A stretch of DNA of 64,000 nucleotides from Acidobacteriota bacterium (GTDB lineage Bacteria; Acidobacteriota; Terriglobia; Terriglobales; Acidobacteriaceae), in NCBI GenBank assembly GCA_021799405.1, contig JAJZAL010000003.1, forward strand, positions 1-64,000, in the 5' to 3' direction. A program made the position numbers and the translations under genes. The notes under the pieces were generated by a model. It was given only the letters and a program-made list of their open reading frames with translations, was not told the origin of the DNA and did not search any database. Positions 9,289-18,073 of the stretch are shown one piece after another; the stretch's first letter is position 1, and each line of letters begins with the position of its first letter.

Positions 9289-9933
9289 TCAGCGGATGGC
9301 GGGGAGCGCGGCGGCGTACTGTTCGAGAGGGATGAAGCGCTTTTGCGTTTGGTCGTAGGCTTCGAGGTCGCCGGTAAGAATGTCGTAGTACCAGCCGTGC
9401 ACCTGGAGGGTGCCGCGTTCGAGTCCCTTGGCGATTTCGGGGTGGGACTTGAGGTGATTGAGCTGCGCGATGACGTTGGCGTGGATGAGAGCGGTGTGGC
9501 GCTCGTTTGGATCGTCCGGGACGTCGGGCGGCATGTAGTCCCAGGCTGATTTGATGAAGTGCAGCCACTGCTCGGTGAGTGGCAGGGATTCGAGTCCGCG
9601 AGTGGGGTCGAGGGCGGCTTTGACGGCGCCGCAGTCGGAGTGTCCGCAGACAATGACGTGCTTGACCTTGAGAACTTCGACGGCGTACTCGATGGTGGCG
9701 GAGACGCCACCGGCCATTTCTCCGCCGGGAGGGATGACGTTTCCTGCGTTGCGGCAGAGGAAGAGGTCGCCGGGTTCGGATTGCAGGATCAGGTCGGGGA
9801 CGACGCGTGAGTCGGCACAGGTGATGAAGAGTACTTCCGGAGCCTGGCTGGAGGCGAGCAGGCGGAAGTGGTCTTTGCGTCCGGGGAAGGCTTCGGCGCG
9901 GAATTTTCGGTAGCCGTCGAGGAGGCGATCCAT
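9289..9933 (-). CDS. Beta-class carbonic anhydrase
   Basis: Zinc enzyme interconverting CO2 and bicarbonate in the cytoplasm. The 214-aa product has both zinc-ligand motifs of the beta class: CADSR (Cys, with the Asp-Arg dyad) and HSDCGAV (His and second Cys). GGVSATIEYAV between them is also typical. The length fits the plant-type/CynT-like clade. It is monocistronic on the minus strand with about 240 bp upstream, where no operator was recognised. Confidence 0.94.
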   Translation of the reverse strand: MDRLLDGYRKFRAEAFPGRKDHFRLLASSQAPEVLFITCADSRVVPDLILQSEPGDLFLCRNAGNVIPPGGEMAGGVSATIEYAVEVLKVKHVIVCGHSDCGAVKAALDPTRGLESLPLTEQWLHFIKSAWDYMPPDVPDDPNERHTALIHANVIAQLNHLKSHPEIAKGLERGTLQVHGWYYDILTGDLEAYDQTQKRFIPLEQYAAALPAIR

Positions 9934-10171
9934 CGTGGTCCTTTCTGAAGTTGGCTGCAGACCAGTACCTACGGCGGAACTGGTTGTCTTGGCAAACGCG
10001 CGTTCGGCGGTGCTTGCCGCACGGGTAAACGTGCCTCCGGCGCAAGGAAATGCCAGTGCTATTGATTGTAATTGTGCGTTAGAAGTATCGCTGGTTCATC
10101 CGAGCAAGGAACTCGCAAGTGTTTGGGATGGCCGGAGGCTAGGACCGGGTGAATCCGTGGGGGAATCCTGG

Positions 10172-10870
10172 TTAGTGCTCGGCAAAAGCGACCTGAGTAC
10201 ACGTGCCTCTCTTGAGATTCAATAGTCGGGGATTTTCGTAACTTAACGGATTGGGGGGAATCGGCCGTCCGTGGAGCTGCGCTGAGACTGTGTATGTTCC
10301 GGATGGTACGTGCAGTTGGAATCGTCCATTTGCTGAAGTTGTCAGGTGGATGACTTTACCCTTGCTCCTGACTGTAACCAATACATCTGCAATTCCGGTG
10401 GTCCAGGAATCTGTTGTTACCTGCCCTGAGAGCAGAGGATCCCGGTGAGAGCGCAGCGTTTTTTCCACTGCGGCAAGCACGGGCTTTGATTTGTTGAGGG
10501 GACCGGAGTTTCCGCAGCCGTCTACTGCCCAATAGCCGGGGTACCAGTGGTTGTTCAAGAACAGAAGGTAGCTTTTACCAGCACGCCAGTAAAAAGGGGC
10601 GCGGCCGCTGTCGTTCGGCTCTTTGATCCGAAAGACCGGAGAGATCTTTCCGCGCAGTTTGTGCTCCAGCCGCAGGGTGTAGATGGAAACGTCCACATCG
10701 TTTTTGTTGGGGATGTACTTGGCGCGCTCGACTTGTGCGATGACTACGGCGTTGCTGTATGTGGTTTCGGCGCAGACTAAGCGGGGTTGTGGGTACTGAC
10801 AAAGTGCCCATAGAGCGGGTGCCGGGAGCAGCAGAGACAAGAGTCCTGCGACAAGCGAGGTTCGCAGCAT
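10172..10870 (-). CDS. Secreted protein with a C-terminal carboxypeptidase-regulatory-like beta domain
   Basis: A 232-aa protein with a clear signal peptide (MLRTSLVAGLLSLLLPAPAL, then WALC). The middle is a beta-rich domain of unknown function with several Cys and aromatic residues (AGKSYLLFLN; GYWAVDGCGNSG). The last 80 residues (VLVTVRSKGKVIHLTTSANG, then FQLHVPSGTYTVSAQL) look like a carboxypeptidase-regulatory/CNA-B-like fold, common in acidobacterial exported proteins. The start at 10870 is preferred because the longer frame would bury the signal peptide. It lies 147 bp after the S1/P1 nuclease gene on the same strand. Function unknown. Confidence 0.75.
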   Translation of the reverse strand: MLRTSLVAGLLSLLLPAPALWALCQYPQPRLVCAETTYSNAVVIAQVERAKYIPNKNDVDVSIYTLRLEHKLRGKISPVFRIKEPNDSGRAPFYWRAGKSYLLFLNNHWYPGYWAVDGCGNSGPLNKSKPVLAAVEKTLRSHRDPLLSGQVTTDSWTTGIADVLVTVRSKGKVIHLTTSANGRFQLHVPSGTYTVSAQLHGRPIPPNPLSYENPRLLNLKRGTCTQVAFAEH

Positions 10871-11016
10871 GGCTGTCAGTCTAGCACCGAAAATTGGGAG
10901 TATTCCTTGTATGTGAAAGGCTTTGGAACAGCCTGGCAGTCGACTTAAGTCAAAAGATGGGGTGCGTTGCACGCAAACCCACGTCCCTCGGGGGATATGG
11001 GGCACCTGTAGCCTGT

Positions 11017-11952
11017 CTAGTTTGCTTGGTGCGGCCGCCATTCGGGGACGGGTTCGGCGCTTTTGACCCAGGCGGCGACGATGAGGTTGCGGAGCATGTC
11101 AGCTCCGGAGGCGAGGCGCCGGGCGGTGAAGGCGCGTGAGGCGGGAGTACCGGCGCCTTCGAAGCCGTGCTCGTTCCACAGCTGGTAGACCTCGTCGACA
11201 TAGCCGTGCGTGTGGTGGAGGTAGGCGAGGTAGTCTGTCCACTCGTCGTGGATGGGAGCGAGGGGTTTCATGTAGTGGCGGACCTCGGCCATGGAGATGT
11301 TGTCGTTGACGAATTCGGTCTCGAACTGCGAATGGATGTGGTGGCTGGTCGTGTAGTGGTGGGGGTTGGGTCCGGTCCAGCCGTTGTATTCGATGGTGGT
11401 GTGGAGTGGCTGGGAGCCGTCGCCGACGTAGTGGCCAAGCCATCCGGCGTAAAAGATGATGGCCTGTTCGACGGGCATGAGGTCTTTGTGCTCGGCGCGG
11501 AGCTGGCGGTAGTCGCGCATGGCGGACTTAAGGCGCTGCCAGACTTCCTCGGTGATGTAGGGCTGGAAACCGATGTGGGTGGGCTGCATTTCTTGTTCGG
11601 AGCCGGGATGGGTCTGCATGTAGGCGTAGAGTTTGGCGATGTACTGATAGCGCTCGCGGGGGAGCGGTGCGATGCGGTCGGCGAGTTCGAGGTCGATGTA
11701 GTGATCGGGGGCCTGCATGGCGTCGAGTTCGGGTTCGGCGGGGGAGCGCCAGCGGTCGGGCTCGGGGCCGAGGTATGTAATTTCATCGAGGGCGGCGGGG
11801 GAGCGCAGGAAGGCGGGTACGCTGACGGGGAGGGTCTGGATGGCGAGGTGGTTGATGATGCGGTGGCCTTTGGCTCCCCAGGCGAAGCAGGCGGGAACAG
11901 CGGCGAGCGGGATGAGGCAAAGGGCGGCGAGACGGTGGAGTTTCATGGGCAT
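11017..11952 (-). CDS. S1/P1-type zinc-dependent nuclease, secreted
   Basis: A 311-aa exported phosphodiesterase that degrades single-stranded nucleic acids (3'-nucleotidase/nuclease family). The signal peptide ends CFA, leaving mature Trp1 in WGAKGHRI; in this family Trp1 and the nearby His bind zinc. Further ligand motifs are PDHYIDLE, the family hallmark AGWLGHYVGDGSQPLH, and HHIHSQFETEF. The set is complete enough to predict activity. Two in-frame ATGs lie two codons apart (11952, 11946). Role: probably periplasmic or extracellular nucleic-acid scavenging. Confidence 0.9.
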   Translation of the reverse strand: MPMKLHRLAALCLIPLAAVPACFAWGAKGHRIINHLAIQTLPVSVPAFLRSPAALDEITYLGPEPDRWRSPAEPELDAMQAPDHYIDLELADRIAPLPRERYQYIAKLYAYMQTHPGSEQEMQPTHIGFQPYITEEVWQRLKSAMRDYRQLRAEHKDLMPVEQAIIFYAGWLGHYVGDGSQPLHTTIEYNGWTGPNPHHYTTSHHIHSQFETEFVNDNISMAEVRHYMKPLAPIHDEWTDYLAYLHHTHGYVDEVYQLWNEHGFEGAGTPASRAFTARRLASGADMLRNLIVAAWVKSAEPVPEWRPHQAN

Positions 11953-12089
11953 GAGTATACGCGGCGGAGATTAAGCGGCGGCCAAGAACGGAGCGGCTGG
12001 GAACCGGTTTCCGGGGGTGGGAAAATTCGGTGTTCCGGAGCGGGAAATTCACCGGAATATGGCCCTGAAATTGGTATTCTGAAAGGGAT

Positions 12090-13151
12090 ATGCCTACGAA
12101 AAAAGAACTTCTTACCCACCCCATTCAACACATCGACATCAAGCAGCACAACGTGGTGCCGCTGGTGGATGCGATGGAGCATATGGCCTACAGCTCGCGT
12201 GACCTGGCGCGTGCGGCCGGGATTTACGAACGGATGCTGCGCGACCAGGAGTGCGGGGTGATTCTGTGCCTGGCCGGGTCGCTGATCAGCGCCGGGCTGA
12301 AGCAGATTTTCATCGATCTGATTCGCAACAACATGGTGGACGCGGTGGTTTCGACCGGCGCGAACATTGTGGACCAGGACTTCTTCGAGGCACTGGGCTT
12401 TCAGCACTGGATTGCCGATGATCTGTTCAAGCAGGGCACCGAAGACGCCACGCTGCGCGAGCTGATGATCGACCGCATCTACGACACGCTGATTGATGAG
12501 GAAGAGCTGCGCATCTGCGACGAGACGACGGAGAAGATTGCGAACTCGCTGGAGCCGCGGCCGTATAGCTCGCGCGAGTTTATCAAGGCGATGGGCGCAT
12601 ATCTGGAAAAGGAAGGCAAGACGCCGGCGAAGGGCGGCGTGGATTCCATCGTGCTGGCGGCGTATGAGAAGGATGTGCCGATTTTCGTGCCGGCCTTCAG
12701 CGACTGCTCAGCAGGCTTTGGACTGGTGGCGCACCAGCATGCGCGGCAGGGAAAGCCGAGGGTTTCGATTGATTCGGCGAAGGATTTTTACGAGCTGACG
12801 CAGCTGAAGATTGCGAATCCGACGACCGGGTTGCTGATGATTGGCGGGGGCGTTCCGAAGAATTTTGCGCAGGACATTGTGGTTGCCGCTGATGTACTGG
12901 GCAATGAAGCGCCGATGCACAAGTACGCCGTACAGGTGACGGTGGCCGATGTGCGGGACGGGGCGTTATCATCGAGCACGCTGAAGGAAGCGAGCTCGTG
13001 GGGCAAGGTGGACACGACCTTTGAGCAGATGGTGTACAGCGAAGCGACGCTGGCGCTGCCGTTGATCGCGGGCTATGCGTATCACAAGCAGGCGCATGCG
13101 GCGCGCGGGGAGCGGCGCTGGGCGCGGCTGCTGGAGCCGGTGACGGCGTAA
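12090..13151 (+). CDS. Deoxyhypusine-synthase-like protein (possible homospermidine synthase)
   Basis: A 353-aa NAD-dependent enzyme of the deoxyhypusine synthase family. Bacteria lack eIF5A; bacterial members are linked to polyamine (homospermidine) formation. NAD-site elements GSLISAG and STGANIVDQDFFEALG, PAFSDCSAG, GGGVPKN and the catalytic-lysine motif EASSWGKV are visible. The His-His that follows GGGxPK in the human enzyme is Asn-Phe here, arguing against classical deoxyhypusine synthesis. A rho-independent terminator follows. Genes for putrescine synthesis lie about 17 kb away in the same window. Assignment to the family is firm; the substrate is inference. Confidence 0.88.
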   Translation: MPTKKELLTHPIQHIDIKQHNVVPLVDAMEHMAYSSRDLARAAGIYERMLRDQECGVILCLAGSLISAGLKQIFIDLIRNNMVDAVVSTGANIVDQDFFEALGFQHWIADDLFKQGTEDATLRELMIDRIYDTLIDEEELRICDETTEKIANSLEPRPYSSREFIKAMGAYLEKEGKTPAKGGVDSIVLAAYEKDVPIFVPAFSDCSAGFGLVAHQHARQGKPRVSIDSAKDFYELTQLKIANPTTGLLMIGGGVPKNFAQDIVVAADVLGNEAPMHKYAVQVTVADVRDGALSSSTLKEASSWGKVDTTFEQMVYSEATLALPLIAGYAYHKQAHAARGERRWARLLEPVTA

Positions 13152-13175
13152 AACGGAAATCAATATGCAGTGGAG

Positions 13176-13211
13176 TCAGGGGAGCCCGGATAGGCTCCCC
13201 TGATTCATTTT
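13176..13211 (+). terminator. Rho-independent terminator after the deoxyhypusine-synthase-like gene
   Basis: A perfect 11-bp stem (TCAGGGGAGCC with its complement) and a 6-base loop are followed by TTCATTTT. It lies 25 bp after the stop codon. Confidence 0.85.
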
Positions 13212-13300
13212 GGGAATAGCGCGGGAACAGGCGGCCGGCGCTCTCAAGTTCCTCTGATTTCCTCCGATGAACGCGTTGAGGCCAAGAGCCGAGGTGCGGG

Positions 13301-13672
13301 ATGGAGTCAGCGATAGCGGTCAACGAGAGTGTGAGGTCGAGGCGCGACGAGCCGTGTGCCGACGTGCAAGTGCAGATGAATGCGCTGTGGAGGGAGAACC
13401 GGGCGATGCTGCTGAACCGCCTGGACATGCTGGAGCGCGAATGCTGGCGGTGGCTGCGAGTTCCAGAGGATCGGGCGGCGCCTATCATTGCGAGGGATCT
13501 GGCGCACAAACTGGCGGGCGTGCTGGGGACGTTTGGCCTGAGGCGCGGCAGCATGGTTGCGTCCACGATTGAGCGGCTCGTGGGTATGCCGAGGCATGTG
13601 CGTGGCGCGGGCGGGAAGACGATCTACGCGCTGCTGAGCGAGCTGCGGGAGATTGTGCGAACGAAGAGCTGA
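13301..13672 (+). CDS. HPt-like phosphotransfer protein
   Basis: A 123-aa, mostly helical protein. The stretch LAHKLAGVLGTFGL fits the phospho-accepting histidine motif of HPt domains (AHxLAGxxGTFG), with the His as the predicted phosphorylation site. A GAGG lies six bases before the ATG. No histidine kinase or receiver gene is adjacent, so it would be an orphan phosphotransfer protein, and its partners cannot be inferred. The N-terminal 35 residues are unlike HPt proteins. Convergent with the ion-channel-like gene. Confidence 0.65.
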   Translation: MESAIAVNESVRSRRDEPCADVQVQMNALWRENRAMLLNRLDMLERECWRWLRVPEDRAAPIIARDLAHKLAGVLGTFGLRRGSMVASTIERLVGMPRHVRGAGGKTIYALLSELREIVRTKS

Positions 13673-13703
13673 GCCGGAAGGGGCAGAGAGATTCCTGCGG
13701 GAG

Positions 13704-14873
13704 TCAGAACAGGTGATCGGAGTCTTCGACGTAACGGACGGGATTGGGGCTTTCAGGTTCGGCAGCGAATTTGCCTTCGGCTTCGGCGCGGAGGCGGGCG
13801 ACGTTCTGCCAGTTGTCTTTGCGGGGGTGGTCTGTGATGAAGGGCGGCAAGGCCATGCAGAGATGGTCTGCGAGGGGGTGGGCATAGCCTTCGTAGAGGG
13901 CGCGCATTTTGCGGAGGCGGGCTTCGATATCGCCATCGCGGCAGATGCGGACGCCTTCGGCGCAGAGCTGATCGTGGAGGCGCTGGAAGTTTTCGTGCGG
14001 TAGGCGGTCGGGCATCTGCGTACAGGGCCGCATGGAGAAGATCTGGGTGAGATCGATGAGCGCGTGGCGGGCCATGGCGAAGGTAAGCTGGGCCTGGCGG
14101 GCGGGTTTTTCCTGAATGCCGGAGATGAGCAGGGCGCAGGCGTCAAGGATGGCGACGAGCGCGCTGAGCCAGCTCTGGTTGGCGTGCTGGGAGCGGAAAT
14201 AGCACAGCAACGGATACGAGATGTGACTTTCGAGGAGCTCGGCGGACCAGTTCTCCCATTTTTCGAGGAGCTGGATGAGAGCGTCTTCGCCGCCGGGGAA
14301 GGCGTGGCGACGAAGGAGTTCGGCGGCGCTGGGTGGCGAACCGGCGCGGGCGTCAAGGAGCGAGATGTTGACTTCGCGGCGGGAGAATGCGCCGTAGAGG
14401 ACGGGGAAGTACCCGATGACGAGGGCGACAAAGCCGAGGCCGATGCCGGCTTCCAGCACGAGCAGGCCGCGCGAGAGCCAGGTGATGGGGGTGACGTCAC
14501 CGAGGCCGAGGGTGAAGAGCGTGGTGCCGCTGACGTAGAAGTCAGAGTGCAGGGGTTCGAGCAGAAGGGGATCGTGAAAGGGCGAGCCGAGGCCGTAGAA
14601 GATGAGCGCGAAGCCCACCATGACGGCGACAGCCCAGACGGCGATGAGGAGGACGAGCGAAAGCGGTCCGTAGATGCTGAGCATGGTTTCGCGTTTACGC
14701 GGATGGTGGATGCGCAGGGCGAAGAACTTCCAGGGGGTCCAGGTGGCAACGTAGAAGGCGCCGGTGAGGCGAAATGCACCGCTGGGACGGCGCGGAAGGA
14801 TGACCGTCTGGAAGGCGTCGAGGAGCGCGTAGAGGAGGCAGAGAATGCCGGCGGCAAGGCTCAGGCTGGTCAT
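13704..14873 (-). CDS. Two-helix-type ion channel protein with an atypical filter
   Basis: A 389-aa membrane protein with N-terminal hydrophobic helices, a pore region TTLFTLGLGDVTP and a following pore-lining helix. This is the ion-transport-2 (KcsA-like) layout. The filter reads TLGLGD instead of TVGYGD, so potassium selectivity is uncertain. Residues ~180-389 form a soluble helical domain that I do not recognise; it is not an RCK domain. ATG 14873 is preferred over upstream ATGs because AGGAG lies five bases before it. Monocistronic, divergent from the DUF2905 gene. Confidence 0.8.
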   Translation of the reverse strand: MTSLSLAAGILCLLYALLDAFQTVILPRRPSGAFRLTGAFYVATWTPWKFFALRIHHPRKRETMLSIYGPLSLVLLIAVWAVAVMVGFALIFYGLGSPFHDPLLLEPLHSDFYVSGTTLFTLGLGDVTPITWLSRGLLVLEAGIGLGFVALVIGYFPVLYGAFSRREVNISLLDARAGSPPSAAELLRRHAFPGGEDALIQLLEKWENWSAELLESHISYPLLCYFRSQHANQSWLSALVAILDACALLISGIQEKPARQAQLTFAMARHALIDLTQIFSMRPCTQMPDRLPHENFQRLHDQLCAEGVRICRDGDIEARLRKMRALYEGYAHPLADHLCMALPPFITDHPRKDNWQNVARLRAEAEGKFAAEPESPNPVRYVEDSDHLF

Positions 14874-14963
14874 GGTTCTCCTGAAGACCGGATTGCTCAT
14901 GAAGCTAAACGTGATTGGGTTGCACGTCAACCGCGAGGGAGCGGGTTCTAAACTGAAGGAGAA

Positions 14964-15188
14964 ATGTTTAGTTTGGGGCGGATGCTGATTGGACTAGGGC
15001 TGCTGCTGGTTGTGGCCGGCGGGCTGGTGATGTTGTTTGGCAAATTCGGCGTGCCGCTGGGGCGGCTGCCGGGCGACATCCGCTATCGCGGAAAGAATGT
15101 TACGTTTTACTTTCCGCTGGCGACCTCGCTGCTGTTGAGCGTGCTGCTTTCGTTGCTGCTGTGGGTGATCTCGCGCTGGCGGCGGTAG
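14964..15188 (+). CDS. DUF2905 small membrane protein
   Basis: A 74-aa protein with two hydrophobic helices separated by the conserved hairpin GRLPGDIRYRGKNVTFYFP, the signature of the DUF2905 family found widely in bacteria. Function unknown. GGAG precedes the ATG closely. The stop falls near or inside the start region of xseA, so the two are likely co-transcribed. Confidence 0.9.
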   Translation: MFSLGRMLIGLGLLLVVAGGLVMLFGKFGVPLGRLPGDIRYRGKNVTFYFPLATSLLLSVLLSLLLWVISRWRR

Positions 15189-16612
15189 ACTCAGAAGTGG
15201 TGCGCCGAAGCTCTGGACAATCCGAACCCGATGATGCGCAGATGGGGCTGCTGTTTGAATCGCCTGCGAAGGTGGAAGATACGCGCCGCATCTGGAAGGT
15301 GGGAGATCTCGTGGCTGAAGCGCGGACACACCTGGAGGGCAGATTTGCGGACCTGTGGGTTGAGGGCGAGATTTCGAATCTGCGCGTGGCCCCGTCGGGG
15401 CACATTTACTTCACGTTGAAGGATGGGGATGCGCAACTGCCGGCAGTGCTGTTCCGGCGGCAGGCGTCGCTGCTGCGATTTCGGCCACAGGATGGTTTGC
15501 AGGCGCTGGTGCGCGGGAAGATTACGATCTACGAGCAGCGCGGGCAGATGCAACTGTTGGGCGAGACGATGGAGCCGCTGGGCGCGGGGTCGCTGCAACT
15601 GGCGTTTGAGCAACTGAAGGCCAAGCTGAAGGCGCGCGGACTGTTCGAGGCGGAGCGGAAGAAGCCTCTGCCGAGGTATCCGAAGTGTGTGGGGATTGTG
15701 ACGTCGCCTTCGGGTGCAGTGATTCGGGATTTTGTGAATGTGGCGCACCGGCGGCATGCCGGGCTGGAGGTGCTGCTGTATCCGGCGGTAGTGCAGGGCG
15801 AGAGCGCGGCGGCGGAAGTGGCGGCGGGGATTGCGTACTTCAACAAGACGCGCGAAGTGGATGTGATTGTGATTGCGCGGGGCGGCGGATCGCTGGAGGA
15901 TCTGGCTCCGTTTAACAGCGAGATGCTGGCCGAGGCGATTGCGGCGTCGGATCTGCCGGTGGTTTCCGCCGTTGGGCACGAGACGGATTTTACGATTGCG
16001 GATTTTGTGGCGGATTTGCGGGCGCCGACTCCTTCGGCCGCGGCGGAGCTGGTGACAGCGGCCCAGTATCGCGTGGGCGAGGAACTCGAGGATCTGGCGG
16101 TGCGGCTGGAGCGCGGGATTCGCTATGGGATGATGCAGGCGCGACACGCGCTGGAGCGGGTGCGCGTGGAGTCGATGACGGTGCGGCTGATGGATCTGAT
16201 TCACGTACGGCAGCAGAGGGTGGACGAGCTGGGGGCGCGGATGGAGTCGGCGCTGCTGGAGGATTTGTATCGCTATGGCGAGCGGCTGCGGCATGCGCAG
16301 AATTCGCTGACGCGGCAGGATGTAGGGCACCGGGTTCAGGTGATGTGGGAGCGTGTGGATCGGGTGCAGGGGGAACTGGCCGGCGCGGGGAGGCAATATG
16401 TGAGCACACGGCGCGAGCGGCTAGAGGCGTTGAGCGGGAGGCTGGCGGCGCTTTCGCCGATGGGTGTCCTCGAGCGTGGGTATGCGCTGGTGTTTGACGC
16501 GGATGGGAAACTGGTGCGCGGCGTGAGGGATTTGAAGAAAGGACAGAGAATGACGACGCGGCTTGCGGACGGCAGCGTGGCGAGCACGATCGACAGAATT
16601 GAGAAGGCATGA
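15161..16612 (+). CDS. xseA: Exodeoxyribonuclease VII large subunit
   Basis: Large subunit of the single-strand-specific exonuclease VII. An N-terminal OB-fold (WVEGEISNLR, then SGHIYFTLKDGDAQLPAVLF) is followed by the catalytic domain with GIVTSPSGAVIRDF and the active-site region VIARGGGSLEDL, then VSAVGHETDFT. A long coiled-coil region leads to a C-terminal cap (GYALVF). The start is unresolved: GTG 15161 overlaps DUF2905 by 28 bp; GTG 15197 and ATG 15242 (456 aa) are alternatives, none with a good ribosome site. The small subunit xseB is not adjacent. The 3' end overlaps glmM by four bases. Confidence 0.93.
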   Translation: MGDLALAAVDSEVVRRSSGQSEPDDAQMGLLFESPAKVEDTRRIWKVGDLVAEARTHLEGRFADLWVEGEISNLRVAPSGHIYFTLKDGDAQLPAVLFRRQASLLRFRPQDGLQALVRGKITIYEQRGQMQLLGETMEPLGAGSLQLAFEQLKAKLKARGLFEAERKKPLPRYPKCVGIVTSPSGAVIRDFVNVAHRRHAGLEVLLYPAVVQGESAAAEVAAGIAYFNKTREVDVIVIARGGGSLEDLAPFNSEMLAEAIAASDLPVVSAVGHETDFTIADFVADLRAPTPSAAAELVTAAQYRVGEELEDLAVRLERGIRYGMMQARHALERVRVESMTVRLMDLIHVRQQRVDELGARMESALLEDLYRYGERLRHAQNSLTRQDVGHRVQVMWERVDRVQGELAGAGRQYVSTRRERLEALSGRLAALSPMGVLERGYALVFDADGKLVRGVRDLKKGQRMTTRLADGSVASTIDRIEKA

Positions 16613-17958
16613 GAAAGCTTTTTGGTACGGATGGTATTCGGGCGGTGGCGGGCGAGAGCCCGCTGAATGCGAAGACGGTTTATGCCGTGGGGCTGGCGCT
16701 GGCGCACCAGATTGGTATGAACGGAGGCCAGAAGCGCGTGGTGATGGGGATGGATACGCGCGAGTCGAGCGCTTGGATTGCGGGCGTGTTGACGAAGGGG
16801 CTGACGGAAGGCGGCGTAACAGTGGAGAACGCCGGAGTGATTACCACTCCCGGGATTGCTTACGTGACGAGGAATCATGGCTTTGCGGCGGGAGTGGTGA
16901 TTTCGGCGTCGCATAATCCCTGGCAGGACAACGGGATCAAGATTTTCGGCAGTGATGGTTACAAATTGCCGGATGCGGTGGAACTGGGAATCGAAGAAGA
17001 GATTTTCAGCCGGCTGGAGAAGGTTTCGGCGCCGGATGCCGAGATCTGCGCGGCTCCGGCAGTGAAGGACAGCCATCGCGCGGAGTACGAGGTATTTTTG
17101 CGGGGCGCGGTTCCGAGACTGACGCTGGATGGGTTGCACGTGGTGCTGGATTGCGCGAATGGCGCGGCTTCCGCGATTGCTCCCGAGCTGTTTGCGGGGA
17201 TGGGCGGCAAGGTGACGCTGACGCACGCGAAGCCGGATGGGCGGAACATCAATGCGGATTGCGGAGCGCTGCATCCGGAGGTGGTGGCCGCAGAGACGAA
17301 GGCCAAGGGTGCGGATATTGGAATCACGTTTGATGGGGATGCGGATCGCTGTTTGTTTGCCGACAGGAACGGCAAGGTAGTGAACGGCGACGCGGTGCTG
17401 CTCCTGGCGGGGCGCGACCTGAAGGCTCAGGGCAAGCTGGCCGGGGATGTTGTGGTGGCAACGACGATGTCTAACATGGGGCTGGAAGCGGCGCTGAAGA
17501 GGGATGGCATTCGCATGCTGCGTGCGCCGGTGGGGGATAAGTATGTACTGGAGCGGATGCAGGCCGAAGGCGCGGCGCTGGGCGGCGAGCAGTCGGGGCA
17601 TATCCTATTTCCTGCGCTGGCGACGACGGGCGACGGACTGCTGACGGCGTTGCTGGTGCTGGACATTGTGAAGCGCTCGGGCAAGCGGCTGGATGAGCTG
17701 GTGGCGGATTTGAAGGTGTTTCCACAGGCGATTGTGAACGTGCGGGTGCGCGAGAAAAAGCCGCTGGCAGAAATTGAAACCGTTGCTGTGACAATTGCGG
17801 AAGCCGAGCAGGAGCTGGCAGACAGAGGGCGTGTGGTGGTGCGCTATTCGGGGACGGAGGCGCTGGCGCGAGTGATGATTGAAGCCGAGAGCGAGGCGCT
17901 GATGCAAAAGCACGCGGAGCGGATCGCGGGGGCGATTCGCGAGGCGATTGGGGTGTAA
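16609..17958 (+). CDS. glmM: Phosphoglucosamine mutase
   Basis: Converts glucosamine-6-phosphate to glucosamine-1-phosphate on the way to UDP-GlcNAc for peptidoglycan and lipid A. The 449-aa product has the usual length. FGTDGIRA opens the protein, the phosphoserine loop reads ISASHNPWQDNGIK, the metal loop is DGDADR, and the sugar/phosphate-binding region contains GEQSGH and RYSGTE. The ATG overlaps the xseA stop (ATGA), indicating translational coupling. The C-terminus is convergent with polA. Confidence 0.97.
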   Translation: MRKLFGTDGIRAVAGESPLNAKTVYAVGLALAHQIGMNGGQKRVVMGMDTRESSAWIAGVLTKGLTEGGVTVENAGVITTPGIAYVTRNHGFAAGVVISASHNPWQDNGIKIFGSDGYKLPDAVELGIEEEIFSRLEKVSAPDAEICAAPAVKDSHRAEYEVFLRGAVPRLTLDGLHVVLDCANGAASAIAPELFAGMGGKVTLTHAKPDGRNINADCGALHPEVVAAETKAKGADIGITFDGDADRCLFADRNGKVVNGDAVLLLAGRDLKAQGKLAGDVVVATTMSNMGLEAALKRDGIRMLRAPVGDKYVLERMQAEGAALGGEQSGHILFPALATTGDGLLTALLVLDIVKRSGKRLDELVADLKVFPQAIVNVRVREKKPLAEIETVAVTIAEAEQELADRGRVVVRYSGTEALARVMIEAESEALMQKHAERIAGAIREAIGV

Positions 17959-18015
17959 GGGGCGTTGTGAGGGGTGTTTGCCCGTGAGGCTGCAATCCTT
18001 GAATGGCGGTAGATA

Positions 18016-18049
18016 CTGCAGATCCCTCGCTTCGCTCAGGATGACAAAT
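18016..18049. repeat. CHPERSEGS-type interspersed repeat
   Basis: The segment GATCCCTCGCTTCGCTCAGG followed by ATGACAAAT translates on the minus strand as CHPERSEGS, a hallmark of a short repeat family common in acidobacterial intergenic regions. It occupies the 115-bp convergent gap between glmM and polA. Related degraded copies are at 9211-9249 and inside recG at 27563-27612. Confidence 0.6.
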
Positions 18050-18073
18050 CAAAAAATATTCTGACGATCAGCT

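Noticed and set aside
8772..9710. Minus-strand 312-aa frame between the MFS and carbonic anhydrase genes
   Set aside because: It is made of shadow sequence from both genes plus the intergenic repeats; no family features.
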